A DNA stretch of 64,000 nt, taken from positions 1 to 64,000 of the forward strand of contig JBBTVY010000005.1 of assembly GCA_038063055.1 (NCBI GenBank). Direction: 5' to 3'. The position numbers were made by a program, and so were the translations under genes. The stretch is from JACQKT01 sp038063055 (GTDB lineage Bacteria > Patescibacteriota > Minisyncoccia > UBA6257 > 2-01-FULL-56-20). Below, piece after piece: positions 46,148-54,408 of this stretch. Each line of letters opens with the position of its first letter. Positions within the stretch are counted from its first letter, which is position 1. The notes beneath the pieces are model-generated. The model was not told where the DNA came from. It worked only from the letters and a program-made list of their open reading frames with translations, and ran no database searches.

Positions 46148-46594
46148 TTATAACTCCAATCTGGAAAAAGCTTTAACTTTTATATTTTCACCGACTTGGG
46201 CGATGGTCAGCTTTATAAGTTCGTCTATCGTTTTGGACTCGTCTTTAATATACGGCTGTTTCAAAAGTTCTTCAACATTGGCTGGGCCAATGGCCGCTAT
46301 TTGCATGGCAAGTTCGTGGGCCAGTTTCCGGAACGGTTCGGAGCGAACCACGAAGTCCGTCTCCGCGCGGACATCAAGAACAACTCCTATACGCTCGTTA
46401 TGCACATAAGATTCTATCAGGCCGGCTCCGGCTTCTCTGCCCGCTCTTTTTTCCACTTTTGCCAAACCGCGTTCGTGTATTATTTTGACAGCCGCGTCTA
46501 AATCGCCTTTGCTTTCCGCGAAAGCCCGCTTGCACTCCATTACTCCCGCTCCCGTCATGTCGCGCAATTTTTTTATGGAATCAACGGCTGTCAT
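46148..46594 (-). CDS. tsf: translation elongation factor Ts, short form
   Basis: 148 residues from the ATG at 46594. A longer frame would run into rpsB. The N-terminal UBA-like domain (SIKKLRDMTGAGVMECKRA) and the core motif ETDFV (nucleotide exchange on EF-Tu) are present, but the second core subdomain and coiled-coil of the ~280-residue E. coli protein are missing, as in some reduced genomes. It should still release GDP from EF-Tu. rpsB precedes it by 13 bases, the usual pair. Confidence 0.94.
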   Translation of the reverse strand: MTAVDSIKKLRDMTGAGVMECKRAFAESKGDLDAAVKIIHERGLAKVEKRAGREAGAGLIESYVHNERIGVVLDVRAETDFVVRSEPFRKLAHELAMQIAAIGPANVEELLKQPYIKDESKTIDELIKLTIAQVGENIKVKAFSRLEL

Positions 46595-46607
46595 AAAATA
46601 TATCGAT

Positions 46608-47381
46608 TCAACTTGTTTTTGTTTCCGAAACCGCTTCAGCCGGTTCCTTCGGCTGGGCAACCACTGCGGCCCTGCCTTCTTTAATCGTTTCACTCATTTT
46701 ACCCAAAAACCAAATGATGCTTTTTCTCGCCTTTGTGTTTCCGACAATCGGGTACTCAACGATTCCAGGGTCTATATCGGTGTTTACGTAAGCGACAACC
46801 GGAATTCCGGCACGGTTGGCTTCGAGGACGGCAGTCATGTGCTGAGTCGTGTCAATGACAATAAGAACTTCCGGAAGGGCGGCGTAATTTTCAAGTCCGC
46901 CGAAAAGTTCCTCAAGGCGCCGTAATTCTTTTTCAAAACCAAGCTGTTCTTTTTTGGTGTATTTCCCCAGGGCGCCGCTTTTAAGTTCCGATTTTAATTT
47001 CCTGTAATATTCTATCCTTTTTGAAAGCACTTTGAAATTGGTTATAAGCCCGCCGAGCCAGCGCACGTTGACGTACAGCAGATTCAGTTCTTTGGCGAAA
47101 TCCGTCACCGCGTCGGACGCCTGAGGCTGCGTTCCGACAATCATAACCGTTCCCCCGTTCCTGACTTTTTCTTTTACGAATGCGGACGCTTTTTCGAGTC
47201 CGTCAACGGTCTTTTGGAGGTTGATTATTTCTATTTCGTTACGCGTCGTCAGAATGTAGGGCTTCATCCGCGGATGCGTTTTTGTTTTTTTGCGTCCGAG
47301 AAAAACGCCCGCCTCGGTCAGGTCTTTGAACGCTCCTTCCGGGTAAAGGTCGGTTAAATTGTCCTGTTTTGTTTCTTCCAT
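46608..47381 (-). CDS. rpsB: 30S ribosomal protein uS2
   Basis: 257 residues. Typical motifs: GVFLGRKKTKTHPRMKPYI, VRNGGTVMIVGTQPQA, VNVRWLGGLITNF and AVLEANRAGIPVVAYVNTDIDP. The C-terminus has a short variable extension. uS2 binds late in 30S assembly with bS1/uS3. It is upstream of tsf. The start lies directly behind a TTCGTA-type repeat that also precedes rpsH and rpsC. Confidence 0.96.
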   Translation of the reverse strand: MEETKQDNLTDLYPEGAFKDLTEAGVFLGRKKTKTHPRMKPYILTTRNEIEIINLQKTVDGLEKASAFVKEKVRNGGTVMIVGTQPQASDAVTDFAKELNLLYVNVRWLGGLITNFKVLSKRIEYYRKLKSELKSGALGKYTKKEQLGFEKELRRLEELFGGLENYAALPEVLIVIDTTQHMTAVLEANRAGIPVVAYVNTDIDPGIVEYPIVGNTKARKSIIWFLGKMSETIKEGRAAVVAQPKEPAEAVSETKTS

Positions 47382-47387
47382 TGGTTA

Positions 47388-47419
47388 CTAATTTACAGAT
47401 TTTTACGAATATACGAATA
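47388..47419. repeat. partial copy of the TTCGTA palindromic repeat (upstream of rpsB)
   Basis: 32 bases match the copies at 53069 and 56439 with one difference, then diverge. The repeat abuts the rpsB start on the upstream side. Confidence 0.75.
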
Positions 47420-47524
47420 GATTTTATTTACTCATTACGTAAAATCGCGCATTGTTATTTGGGGTTTATTGAGATTACGGTTAATAATTGTAAGCGATAA
47501 CGGCTTTTTTTGCAAATCATTTTT

Positions 47525-48052
47525 TCAGAACTCTATTCCGTATTTCGCGAGCTCGCCGTCGTTGAAGGGATGTTTTATTTCCTTCATTTCGGTCACCAGA
47601 TTGGCAATATCAACGAATTCCTGCGGTGCGTTCCGTCCGCTCAAAATGAGCAAATTTTCTTTTGGATAATCCTTTATGGCCTCGAGAACACGCTCAGCAT
47701 TGAGAATCCCGATTGAAACGGCGACATTGATTTCGTCAAGAACTATCAACTGCCATTTTCCCGAAGCCGCCTCTTTTTTAAAAAACTCCAGCGCTTTTTC
47801 CGCCGCCTTCCGGTGTTCTTCGCGGGGCAATTTGTCGCCGAGTATTCCGACGAACCCAAGACCCATTTTTACAATCTTAAATCTTAAATCATCAATCTTA
47901 AATCTTTCTCCGAACTCGTCTTCGCCTGAACGCCACGGACCCTTGATGAACTGAATCATCAAGGCGTTTTTGCCTCTGCCGATAACACGCACCATCTGCC
48001 CCAATGAAGCGGTCGTTTTTCCTTTACCATTCCCTGTAAATAATAAAATCAT
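47525..48052 (-). CDS. cobO: cob(I)alamin adenosyltransferase (CobO/BtuR type)
   Basis: 175 residues. An unusual P-loop at the very N-terminus, LLFTGNGKGKTTASLGQ, and the motifs LMIQFIKGPWRSGE, LIVLDEINVAVSIGI and LILSGRNAPQEF define the CobA/CobO/BtuR family. It adenosylates corrinoids to make coenzyme B12. No other cobalamin gene is nearby, so it probably serves salvage, for instance for a class II ribonucleotide reductase (not in window). FKIDDLRFKIVK in the loop is encoded by an AAATCTTAAATC repeat. mnmA precedes it with a one-base gap. Confidence 0.93.
   Translation of the reverse strand: MILLFTGNGKGKTTASLGQMVRVIGRGKNALMIQFIKGPWRSGEDEFGERFKIDDLRFKIVKMGLGFVGILGDKLPREEHRKAAEKALEFFKKEAASGKWQLIVLDEINVAVSIGILNAERVLEAIKDYPKENLLILSGRNAPQEFVDIANLVTEMKEIKHPFNDGELAKYGIEF
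47875..47906. repeat. AATCTTAAATC low-complexity repeat inside cobO
   Basis: Three near-perfect AATCTTA(AATC) units are read in frame as FKIDDLRFKI. The same words occur near rplD (59315-59380). Confidence 0.7.
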
Positions 48053-48053
48053 T

Positions 48054-49292
48054 TTATTTTATTACTCCACCACCGAGCACTTCCATGTCCTCCGTAGCCT
48101 CGGCGAAGGAGGAACTTGATTTCGAACCCGCCGTCGTTAAAGCTTTGGCGGGCACGTAGAATACCGCGGACTGGCCTGCGGCAACGAATTTTTGGGGCTT
48201 GTCGAAAACAAGCTTCAGTTCTCTGCCTTTTTCAAATTCGAGCGACGCTCTAAAAAGCGGCTGACGGTAGCGGACTCTGGCAAATACGGAAATCGGCAAT
48301 TTGTCATCGGTTATTTGGTTGATGAAATTCAAATCCGTCAGCCCAACTTCTTCCCTGAAAAGCGATTCGTCGCTTTCGCCTTCGGCAACTACTAAGGTGT
48401 TATTGCGGACGTTTTTGCCAGAAACGTAAAACGGCTTGTTCCCTTCGTCAGTCCTTTTCCAGTCGCCAGAATAAAGCCCATGCCTTTGTCCAATGGTATA
48501 GAAATGCGCGCCGGAATGTTTTCCTATTTTCTTTCCGGAGACGTTTAAAACAACTCCCTTTTTGACCGGCAAATAATTTCTCAAAAAATCAGAGAGGGTC
48601 ACTTTGCCGAGAAAACAAATTCCCTGCGAATCTTTCTTTTCGGCCGTGGGTAAGCCGGCTTTTTTAGCGATTGCTCTGACTTCCGGTTTTAAGTAATCGC
48701 CTATTGGAAAAAGACAATGCTTAAGCTGCTCCTGGTTCAAAGTCCACAAAAAATAACTCTGGTCCTTGCTCTTGTCTTTGGCTGCATAAAGCGAAAAACG
48801 GCCGTTTTTTTCTTTGATTCTTACGTAATGTCCGGTAGCCACGTAATCCGCTCCGAACTTCAGCGCTTTTTCAAGAAACAGGCCGAATTTTATTTCTTTG
48901 TTGCACATTACGTCCGGATTCGGGGTGAGCCCGCGGCGGTAGCCGTCAACCATGTAATCGACGACTTTCTTTTTATATTCCTCCTCGAAATCCCAGACAT
49001 AGAAAGGAATGCCGAGTTTTCCGGCGACGCGGCGCGCGTCTTCCGCGTCGGTTTCGGCGCAGTTTACCCCGAGCGATTTATCCCGAGCCGCGTCGAGGGA
49101 AGTCGAGGGGCCGTTATCGCTTCCCAAGCAACGCATAAAAACGCCGATTACGTCGTAACCTTTTTTTTTGAGCAAAAGGGCGGCCACCGACGAATCAACG
49201 CCTCCCGACATGGCGACAAAAACCAATTTCTTTTTTGAAACTGATTTGCGCTTGGACATTCCGACAAATACGTTTTCTCCTTTAGACATCAA
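48054..49292 (-). CDS. mnmA: tRNA 2-thiouridine(34) synthase
   Basis: 412 residues; ~360 is usual. The PP-loop SGGVDSS (ATP adenylation) and the two catalytic cysteines (MCNKEIKFG and QGICFLG) are present, so the enzyme should thiolate U34 of Lys, Glu and Gln tRNAs. Two segments come from DNA repeats: about 18 residues (NGPSTSLDAARDKSLGV) between the second strand and the NCAETDAEDARRVA motif, and SSFAEATEDMEV near the C-terminus. The initial ~20 residues are also extra; Met12 is a possible start. It overlaps secY by 4 bases. Confidence 0.93.
   Translation of the reverse strand: MMSKGENVFVGMSKRKSVSKKKLVFVAMSGGVDSSVAALLLKKKGYDVIGVFMRCLGSDNGPSTSLDAARDKSLGVNCAETDAEDARRVAGKLGIPFYVWDFEEEYKKKVVDYMVDGYRRGLTPNPDVMCNKEIKFGLFLEKALKFGADYVATGHYVRIKEKNGRFSLYAAKDKSKDQSYFLWTLNQEQLKHCLFPIGDYLKPEVRAIAKKAGLPTAEKKDSQGICFLGKVTLSDFLRNYLPVKKGVVLNVSGKKIGKHSGAHFYTIGQRHGLYSGDWKRTDEGNKPFYVSGKNVRNNTLVVAEGESDESLFREEVGLTDLNFINQITDDKLPISVFARVRYRQPLFRASLEFEKGRELKLVFDKPQKFVAAGQSAVFYVPAKALTTAGSKSSSSFAEATEDMEVLGGGVIK
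48088..48113. repeat. TCCTCC-n-GGAGGA repeat at the mnmA C-terminus
   Basis: Arms TCCTCC and GGAGGA enclose GTAGCCTCGGCGAA. It encodes SSFAEATED, a recognisable translation of a widespread repeat. Confidence 0.7.
49067..49110. repeat. CCCCGAG/CGAGGGG palindrome in frame in mnmA
   Basis: Outer CCCC and GGGG and inner TCCCGAG/CGAGGGA arms fold over themselves. It adds about 15 residues near residue 65 of MnmA. Confidence 0.65.
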
Positions 49293-50560
49293 TCTTTGCC
49301 TTCATATTCCCTCGCCAGAAGCTGAGAATCAATCTGCCGCATCATATCGAGAACAACCGCGACGACGATAAGAAGCGCCGTTCCGCTTACGTTCAAAACA
49401 GATATTTTGGTGAACGCCTGAACCACCAGCGGCAAAATCGCTATCGTCCCGAGAGCCACCGCTCCGAGAAAAGTAACCCTGCCAATCAGCTTGGAAAAAT
49501 AATTTGCCGTCGCTTCGCCCGGCCTGATGCCCGGCACGAAACCGCCGCTCCTCTGAAGATTTTTTGAAACTTCTTCCGGATTGAAAGTTATCGCCGTGTA
49601 AAAATACGTGAAAAGAACAACCAGCAAAAAGTAAAAAATTCCGTAAAAAAGTGTATTGTTCAAAAAACCGGTAACCAGGTCGTTGAGTTTCAACGCCAAA
49701 TTAACTGAAAAAATAGACGTTATCTGGGCCAAAAACTGGGGAAACAGAAGGACGGAAATGGCGAATATAAGCGGAATCATTCCGGCCTGGTTGACTTTAA
49801 GCGGGAGATAGCTTTGCACTCCTCCGAACATTTTCATTCCCCTGACACGCCTGGCGTAAGCCACGGGAACTTTTCTCTGGCCTTCGTTCAGATAAACGAC
49901 GCCCGCCACCAAAAACAACGTTACTAAAATGAAACCGATGTAAGTAGGCAGAGCGGACGGAGTATACGACAAAAGCGCCTGCTGAACCCCGACGGGCAAA
50001 CTGCTTACGATGCCCGCTAAAATTATAAGGGAAACTCCGTTGCCGATTTTCTGTTCGCTTATGAGTTCGCCGAACCAGAGAGCTATCATGGAACCGGCGG
50101 TAATCGCGAGAACGTTTCCTATCATGTCGAAAGCGCTCGGTCGCTGAATGATATTTTGCGAAATCAGGAGGCTCAAAAAACCGTAGGCCTGAAGAAAGGC
50201 GAGCGGGACGGTCAACATGCGCGAATACTGGTTGAATTTGGCCTGTCCTCTGGCGCCTTCTTCGTACATCATTTCTTTGAGGCGCGGAAAAATAATCGTT
50301 AAAAGCTGCATTATGATTGTCGCCGTGATGTAGGGGCCAACTCCCAACATCGCCACCGACAGTGTGGATAAACCGCCGCCGGAGAAAATATTAAGAAAAC
50401 CGAAAAGCTGGTTAGACGAGAAAAACTGTTCAAGGCGCAACGCGTCTATTCCAGGAATCGGCACCGCGGCCAAAACACGGAAAGAAACCAGAAGCCCGAG
50501 AACTACGAGAATTTTCTTCCGCAAATCCTTGATTTTAAATATCTGCAAGAAACGGTTCAT
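49289..50560 (-). CDS. secY: preprotein translocase subunit SecY
   Basis: 423 residues with ten membrane helices. Typical motifs: GIDALRLEQFF, GGGLSTLSVAMLGVGPYITA (plug), QKIGNGVSLIILAGI, NEGQRKVPVAYARR, MKMFGGVQSYLPLKVNQAGMIPLIFA and GGFVPGIRPGEATANYF. It forms the Sec channel that exports the many secreted proteins seen here. It follows rplO and, unusually, is followed by mnmA rather than adk and map. Confidence 0.96.
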   Translation of the reverse strand: MNRFLQIFKIKDLRKKILVVLGLLVSFRVLAAVPIPGIDALRLEQFFSSNQLFGFLNIFSGGGLSTLSVAMLGVGPYITATIIMQLLTIIFPRLKEMMYEEGARGQAKFNQYSRMLTVPLAFLQAYGFLSLLISQNIIQRPSAFDMIGNVLAITAGSMIALWFGELISEQKIGNGVSLIILAGIVSSLPVGVQQALLSYTPSALPTYIGFILVTLFLVAGVVYLNEGQRKVPVAYARRVRGMKMFGGVQSYLPLKVNQAGMIPLIFAISVLLFPQFLAQITSIFSVNLALKLNDLVTGFLNNTLFYGIFYFLLVVLFTYFYTAITFNPEEVSKNLQRSGGFVPGIRPGEATANYFSKLIGRVTFLGAVALGTIAILPLVVQAFTKISVLNVSGTALLIVVAVVLDMMRQIDSQLLAREYEGKD

Positions 50561-50584
50561 TTAAAAAATATCAAAAAGAATTTT

Positions 50585-51073
50585 TTACTTTTTGGACTTT
50601 GATTTTTCATTTTTTATTTCGGCCTTTGGACTTTGAATTTCCAGTTTACCGCCGGCTTTTTCTATCTTTTCGCCGGCCGACTTGGAAAAATGAATCCCCT
50701 TGATTGAAACGGGAGAATCTATGTTGCCGCCCAAAATCTTGACTTCTCCCCGATAATACATCGGCAAAATTCCTATTTCTTTCAGAAAGTTCCTGTCGAT
50801 TTCAACTATTTTCTTTTCTTTGGAAAAGATACCGATTTTTTTGGATAATTCAGAAAGACCGACAATGAACGGCTTTTCCGAAACCGGCCGGTTCTGGTAT
50901 CCGCGCCTTTTCGGCAGGCGGAGAATAAGATCCCTTATCGCCGGCCTTATTCTGCGGCCAGCCCTGGATTTTTGCCCCTTCGTTCCGCGTCCGGAAAAGG
51001 TTCCACGTTTGCCGCCTCGGCCGATGCGCTTCTTGGATTTTTTATTTCTAGGAATTAAATTATGGAGCTGCAT
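50585..51073 (-). CDS. rplO: 50S ribosomal protein uL15
   Basis: 162 residues. The N-terminal LIPRNKKSKKRIGRGGKRGTFSGRGTKGQKSR extension and the core GRVEIDRN-like region are typical. The C-terminus (QSPKAEIKNEKSKSKK) is repeat-derived from a TTTTGGACTTTGATTTTTC word. It directly follows rpsE; rpmD (uL30), normally between them, is absent. Confidence 0.94.
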   Translation of the reverse strand: MQLHNLIPRNKKSKKRIGRGGKRGTFSGRGTKGQKSRAGRRIRPAIRDLILRLPKRRGYQNRPVSEKPFIVGLSELSKKIGIFSKEKKIVEIDRNFLKEIGILPMYYRGEVKILGGNIDSPVSIKGIHFSKSAGEKIEKAGGKLEIQSPKAEIKNEKSKSKK

Positions 51074-51083
51074 GATTTTATTT

Positions 51084-51566
51084 TTATTGCATCGCTTTGC
51101 CCGGCGCTTCGGATCTCAGTTTCTTCAAGGCTTCAATCGTAGCCATAGCATTGGTAAGTTTGTTTGATGTGCGGCCCAAACATTTGGCGGTTGCGTCACG
51201 AACGCCGGAAAGCGCCAAAACCGAACGCACCGCTCCCCCGGCTTTTAACCCGTGTCCCGCAACCGCCGGTTTTATCAAAACTTTCGCGGCGCTGTATTTG
51301 GCATCGACTTCATGCGGAATAGTCCTGTTGTCTTTGAGATGGATAAAAATAATCTTTTTCTTGGCGGCCGTTTTCGCCTTTTCAACCGAGCTTTGAACAT
51401 CAAGTCCCTTAGCTACACCCACGCCGATTCTTCCCTTTTCGTCGCCTATAACTACGGTCGCCCTGAAACGGAAACGCTTTCCGCCGGCGACAACGCGAGT
51501 TACCCTCCGAATGTCGAGCACTTTTTCCTTAAATTCTTCTTTTTTTACGTATCTTTCTCTTCTCAT
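51084..51566 (-). CDS. rpsE: 30S ribosomal protein uS5
   Basis: 160 residues. The double-stranded-RNA-binding domain (KEKVLDIRRVTRVVAGGKRFRFRATVVIGD) and the C-terminal S5 domain (AGHGLKAGGAVRSVLALSGVRDATAKCLG) are complete. uS5 acts in decoding fidelity and 30S assembly. The next gene is rplO, not rpmD. Confidence 0.95.
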   Translation of the reverse strand: MRRERYVKKEEFKEKVLDIRRVTRVVAGGKRFRFRATVVIGDEKGRIGVGVAKGLDVQSSVEKAKTAAKKKIIFIHLKDNRTIPHEVDAKYSAAKVLIKPAVAGHGLKAGGAVRSVLALSGVRDATAKCLGRTSNKLTNAMATIEALKKLRSEAPGKAMQ

Positions 51567-51683
51567 GCCAATTTTATTTGTGAAAACAAGTTTAACTCAT
51601 TAACTCAGTTTGAGCAAGCATAAAATTGAGCACCATGTTAGATAGAAAATTCTTCGCTTTCAGCTCTAATTTTTTAACAAACT

Positions 51684-52046
51684 CTAAATTTTTAAGCCGC
51701 CTTTTTTTGCTCCTTCGGCGATTGCCTTAACGCGGCCGTGATATTTGTACGAACCACGGTCAAAAATTGCCTGCTTGACTCCCGCGGCCATGGCTTTTTT
51801 CGCGAGTTCTTCTCCGACGCGCGAAGCCTGCGCCGTTTTCGAATCCTTATGCGCCGATTTTTTTATTCCGGGCGCCGAAACACCCGCCAGAGTACGACCC
51901 TTTTCATCGTCGATCAGCTGCGCATAAACATACCGGTTGCTCCTAAAAACTGAAAGTCTCGGTTTTTGCGCTGTTCCGAAAATTTTAGCCCTTGTTCTTC
52001 TTTGTCGCCGCGTTTTTATTTCATTTAATATTTTTTTCTGATTCAT
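51684..52046 (-). CDS. rplR: 50S ribosomal protein uL18
   Basis: 120 residues. RRQRRTRAKIFGTAQKPRLSVFRSNRYVYAQLIDDEKG and FDRGSYKYHGRVKAIAEGAKKGG mark uL18, which binds 5S rRNA. Order rplF-rplR-rpsE is the standard one. A 117-base gap before rpsE on the downstream side shows no gene. Confidence 0.95.
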   Translation of the reverse strand: MNQKKILNEIKTRRQRRTRAKIFGTAQKPRLSVFRSNRYVYAQLIDDEKGRTLAGVSAPGIKKSAHKDSKTAQASRVGEELAKKAMAAGVKQAIFDRGSYKYHGRVKAIAEGAKKGGLKI

Positions 52047-52052
52047 GTTTCT

Positions 52053-52598
52053 TTATGCCGCGGCTGTGGCTACTTTCTTGCCGGCCTTTCTTCTGATGAC
52101 TTCATTTTTATAACGGATGCCTTTGCCCTTGTAAGGTTCCGGTTTTTTAAGCTGTCTTATTTTAGCCGCCGTTTCTCCCACGAGTTGCTTGTCCATCCCG
52201 GACACCGTGATTACGTTTTTTTCGACGGTTATCGAAATGCCCTCCGGAACCTCGAATTTTACCGGTTTTACGTATCCGAGCGACAGCATGAGATTTTTGC
52301 CTTCTGTGTTCGCGCGATAACCTATTCCCTCTATTTCAAGAATTTTAGAAAAGCCGGCTGAAACTCCCTGCGAGGCGTTTTTAACAAGAGACCACATTGT
52401 GCCGGCGTTGGCGCGCGCCTGTCTGACATTATTGGTCTGTGAAATTTCCGCCAAGCCGCCATCGGTCTTTATTTTCAAAAAAGGCAGAATAGAAACCTTC
52501 AATTCGCCTTTCGGCCCCTTTAAAAACAAAATTCCGGATTCCTCCCTAACCGTCACTCCTTCGGGCAATATTACTGGTTTTTTTGCTAGTCTGCTCAT
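52053..52598 (-). CDS. rplF: 50S ribosomal protein uL6
   Basis: 181 residues from the ATG at 52598 (MSRLAKKPVILPEGVTV). A longer frame to 52637 gives unneeded residues. The two uL6 domains are complete, with the C-terminal signature PEPYKGKGIRYKNEVIRRKAGK. It lies near the sarcin-ricin loop and binds elongation factors. 82 bases separate it from rpsH. Confidence 0.95.
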   Translation of the reverse strand: MSRLAKKPVILPEGVTVREESGILFLKGPKGELKVSILPFLKIKTDGGLAEISQTNNVRQARANAGTMWSLVKNASQGVSAGFSKILEIEGIGYRANTEGKNLMLSLGYVKPVKFEVPEGISITVEKNVITVSGMDKQLVGETAAKIRQLKKPEPYKGKGIRYKNEVIRRKAGKKVATAAA

Positions 52599-52680
52599 GA
52601 ATCGTTTCTGCAAATGGTGCGGGGTAAGGTTTGGCAACCAATCGCACTGCGCTTATTGCTTGCGCTCTTGGGCCAAGCCC

Positions 52681-53061
52681 TTACCATATTTCGAACAAAT
52701 ATTCCCCGCCGACTTTTTTCTTGCGCGCGTCGCGGTCCGCCAAAATTCCCTGGGTCGTGGAAAACATGCCAAGCCCGTATCCCTGCTTCACTTTCCTGAC
52801 TTCTCCGCTTCTGACGTAAATATGGCGGCTTGGACGGCTTATTATTTTAAAATCGTTGAATGATGAAGAATTGTTTTTGTAATTAATTTTTATTTCGATG
52901 AAATTTCTGTTTCCCACCGTTTTTTTCTGGACATCCTTCAAATATCCGTTGGCGGCGAGAATTTTTGCCACCTCGAAATCAAAATTAGAAAAAGGAGTTG
53001 AAAAATTTTCCTTTTTCGCGTTGACTGCGTTTTTAATTTTTGCCAAAAGGTCGTAGTACAT
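52681..53061 (-). CDS. rpsH: 30S ribosomal protein uS8
   Basis: 126 residues. YDLLAKIKNAVNAKKENFSTPFSNFDFEVAKILAANGY and the C-terminal GLGMFSTTQGILADRDARKKKVGGEYLFEIW are diagnostic. uS8 organises the central 16S domain and can bind its own mRNA. Its start lies directly behind a 78-base TTCGTA palindromic repeat. Confidence 0.95.
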   Translation of the reverse strand: MYYDLLAKIKNAVNAKKENFSTPFSNFDFEVAKILAANGYLKDVQKKTVGNRNFIEIKINYKNNSSSFNDFKIISRPSRHIYVRSGEVRKVKQGYGLGMFSTTQGILADRDARKKKVGGEYLFEIW

Positions 53062-53068
53062 TGGGTTA

Positions 53069-53146
53069 CTAATTTACAGATTTTTATGAATATACGAATA
53101 AAAATTTTGTTTATTTATAAAATTCGTATATTCGTACTGATTCGTA
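53069..53146. repeat. 78-base palindromic repeat between rpsN and rpsH
   Basis: The sequence is identical over 78 bases to 56439-56516. It contains a perfect 12-bp inverted pair, GAATATACGAAT (53088-53099) and ATTCGTATATTC (53122-53133). It is AT-rich and lies just upstream of the rpsH start. Confidence 0.9.
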
Positions 53147-53156
53147 CTTCGTAAAA

Positions 53157-53342
53157 TCACCATGAAGCTTTTTTAACGCCCGGTATCTCGCCCCGGCTGG
53201 CCATTTCCCTGAAACAAATCCTGCACAGGCCAAAAGTTCTCATATATCCCCTTTTTCGTCCGCACCGAAAACAGCGCCTTACGGACCTTGTGGAAAATTT
53301 TGGAGTTTTTTTGCTCCGGGCTATTACTGAAAGTTTTGCCAT
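53157..53342 (-). CDS. rpsN: 30S ribosomal protein uS14, zinc-binding type
   Basis: 61 residues, the short type Z form, with CFRCGRKRGYMRTFGLCRICF supplying the four zinc cysteines (C-x2-C ... C-x2-C). It packs at the 30S head. rplE ends one base upstream of its start codon; a repeat separates it from rpsH. Confidence 0.96.
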   Translation of the reverse strand: MAKLSVIARSKKTPKFSTRSVRRCFRCGRKRGYMRTFGLCRICFREMASRGEIPGVKKASW

Positions 53343-53343
53343 T

Positions 53344-53865
53344 TTATTTTTTCAGCGGCACGCCAAGACGGCGATATTCGCCTATTGCTTCTTCGCGGTT
53401 TTTTTTCTTCGGCACGACGTTGATTCCAAAAGAAAAAATGATTGGCGATTCTTCCGGGTTTATTTCCGGAAACACCATTTGCTCCGGAAAACCGAGGTTA
53501 AGCGTTCCTACCTTGTCTATAAAATCCTGATCAACGCCCCTGAAATCGCGCACGCGGGGCAATACTATTGTAATCAGGCGCTCAAAAAAATCAACCATTT
53601 TATGGCGACGCAGGGTTACCTTGATTCCGACAATTTGCCCTTCCCTGACTTTGAATCCGGCGATTGATTTTTTCGCTTTTGCCGTTTCTGGTCTCTGCCC
53701 TGCGATCGCCGAAATATCACGGATTAACTGCGGCAGGATCTTTTCGTCAAAATTCGGCTGTTGGCTCAAACGGCCAACGCCGGCGTTGATTACTATCTTT
53801 TCCAGAAACTTGGAAATTTCTGGTTTGCGTCCTGTTTTTATTTTTGAAACGTTAATTTTGGTCAT
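53344..53865 (-). CDS. rplE: 50S ribosomal protein uL5
   Basis: 173 residues. KIVINAGVGRLSQQP, GQRPETAKAKKSIAGFKVREGQIVGIKVTLR and VLPRVRDFRGVDQDFIDKVGTLNLG mark uL5, which binds 5S rRNA and contacts the P-site tRNA. It lies between rplX and rpsN as usual. Confidence 0.96.
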   Translation of the reverse strand: MTKINVSKIKTGRKPEISKFLEKIVINAGVGRLSQQPNFDEKILPQLIRDISAIAGQRPETAKAKKSIAGFKVREGQIVGIKVTLRRHKMVDFFERLITIVLPRVRDFRGVDQDFIDKVGTLNLGFPEQMVFPEINPEESPIIFSFGINVVPKKKNREEAIGEYRRLGVPLKK

Positions 53866-53897
53866 CTTGTGGTGAGTTTTATCGAACCATTTTTATT

Positions 53898-54215
53898 TCA
53901 GATTTTGGCTCCGCATTTTTTGCAGTGGCGCGTTTTTAGTCCGCCGCCCGACGAACCTTCAATTTGGAAACCGACGCGGGTATGCTTTTTGCAGTTCGGG
54001 CAGATAATCATCGCGTTTGAAGACGAAAACGGCCTGGAGACCATTACCGTTTCTCCTTTTTCTCCCTGGCGGCGGGGTTTTACCCGCTTTTTGTAGATAT
54101 TGACTCCCTCCACGGTTATTCTGGATTCCTCCGGAAAAACGCGGATAACGGCCCCGGTTTTGCCGCGGTCTTTCCCGCTGATTATTTTAACTTGGTCTCC
54201 TTTTTTTATTTTCAT
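53898..54215 (-). CDS. rplX: 50S ribosomal protein uL24
   Basis: 105 residues. The KOW motif KIKKGDQVKIISGKDRGKTGAVIRV opens the protein. The C-terminus has CPNCKKHTRVGFQ and HCKKCGAK, a zinc-ribbon-like pair of CxxC motifs present in many bacterial uL24. It initiates 50S assembly. A 193-base gap with an inverted repeat separates it from rplN. Confidence 0.95.
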   Translation of the reverse strand: MKIKKGDQVKIISGKDRGKTGAVIRVFPEESRITVEGVNIYKKRVKPRRQGEKGETVMVSRPFSSSNAMIICPNCKKHTRVGFQIEGSSGGGLKTRHCKKCGAKI

Positions 54216-54260
54216 GTTAGTTTTTCTTAACGAACGTAAGTGAGTTTAGAAACAACTTAC

Positions 54261-54373
54261 ACCCCGCACCTTTGCTGCAAAAATTCAGAATGCGACCCAA
54301 AATAAAGCGGAGCGATTCGCCTGCGGCTTTGTTTTGATTTGTTTTCATAATCTTTGCCATAAAGGTGCGGGGT
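54261..54373. repeat. 13-bp inverted repeat in the rplN-rplX gap
   Basis: ACCCCGCACCTTT (54261-54273) and its exact inverse (54361-54373) enclose 87 bases with no frame of note. The flanks include GAGTTTAGAAAC-like words on both sides. It could be a non-autonomous inserted element or a large stem. Confidence 0.6.
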
Positions 54374-54408
54374 TTAGAACTTGTAATTCGCTTCGCTCAT
54401 AACAATTT

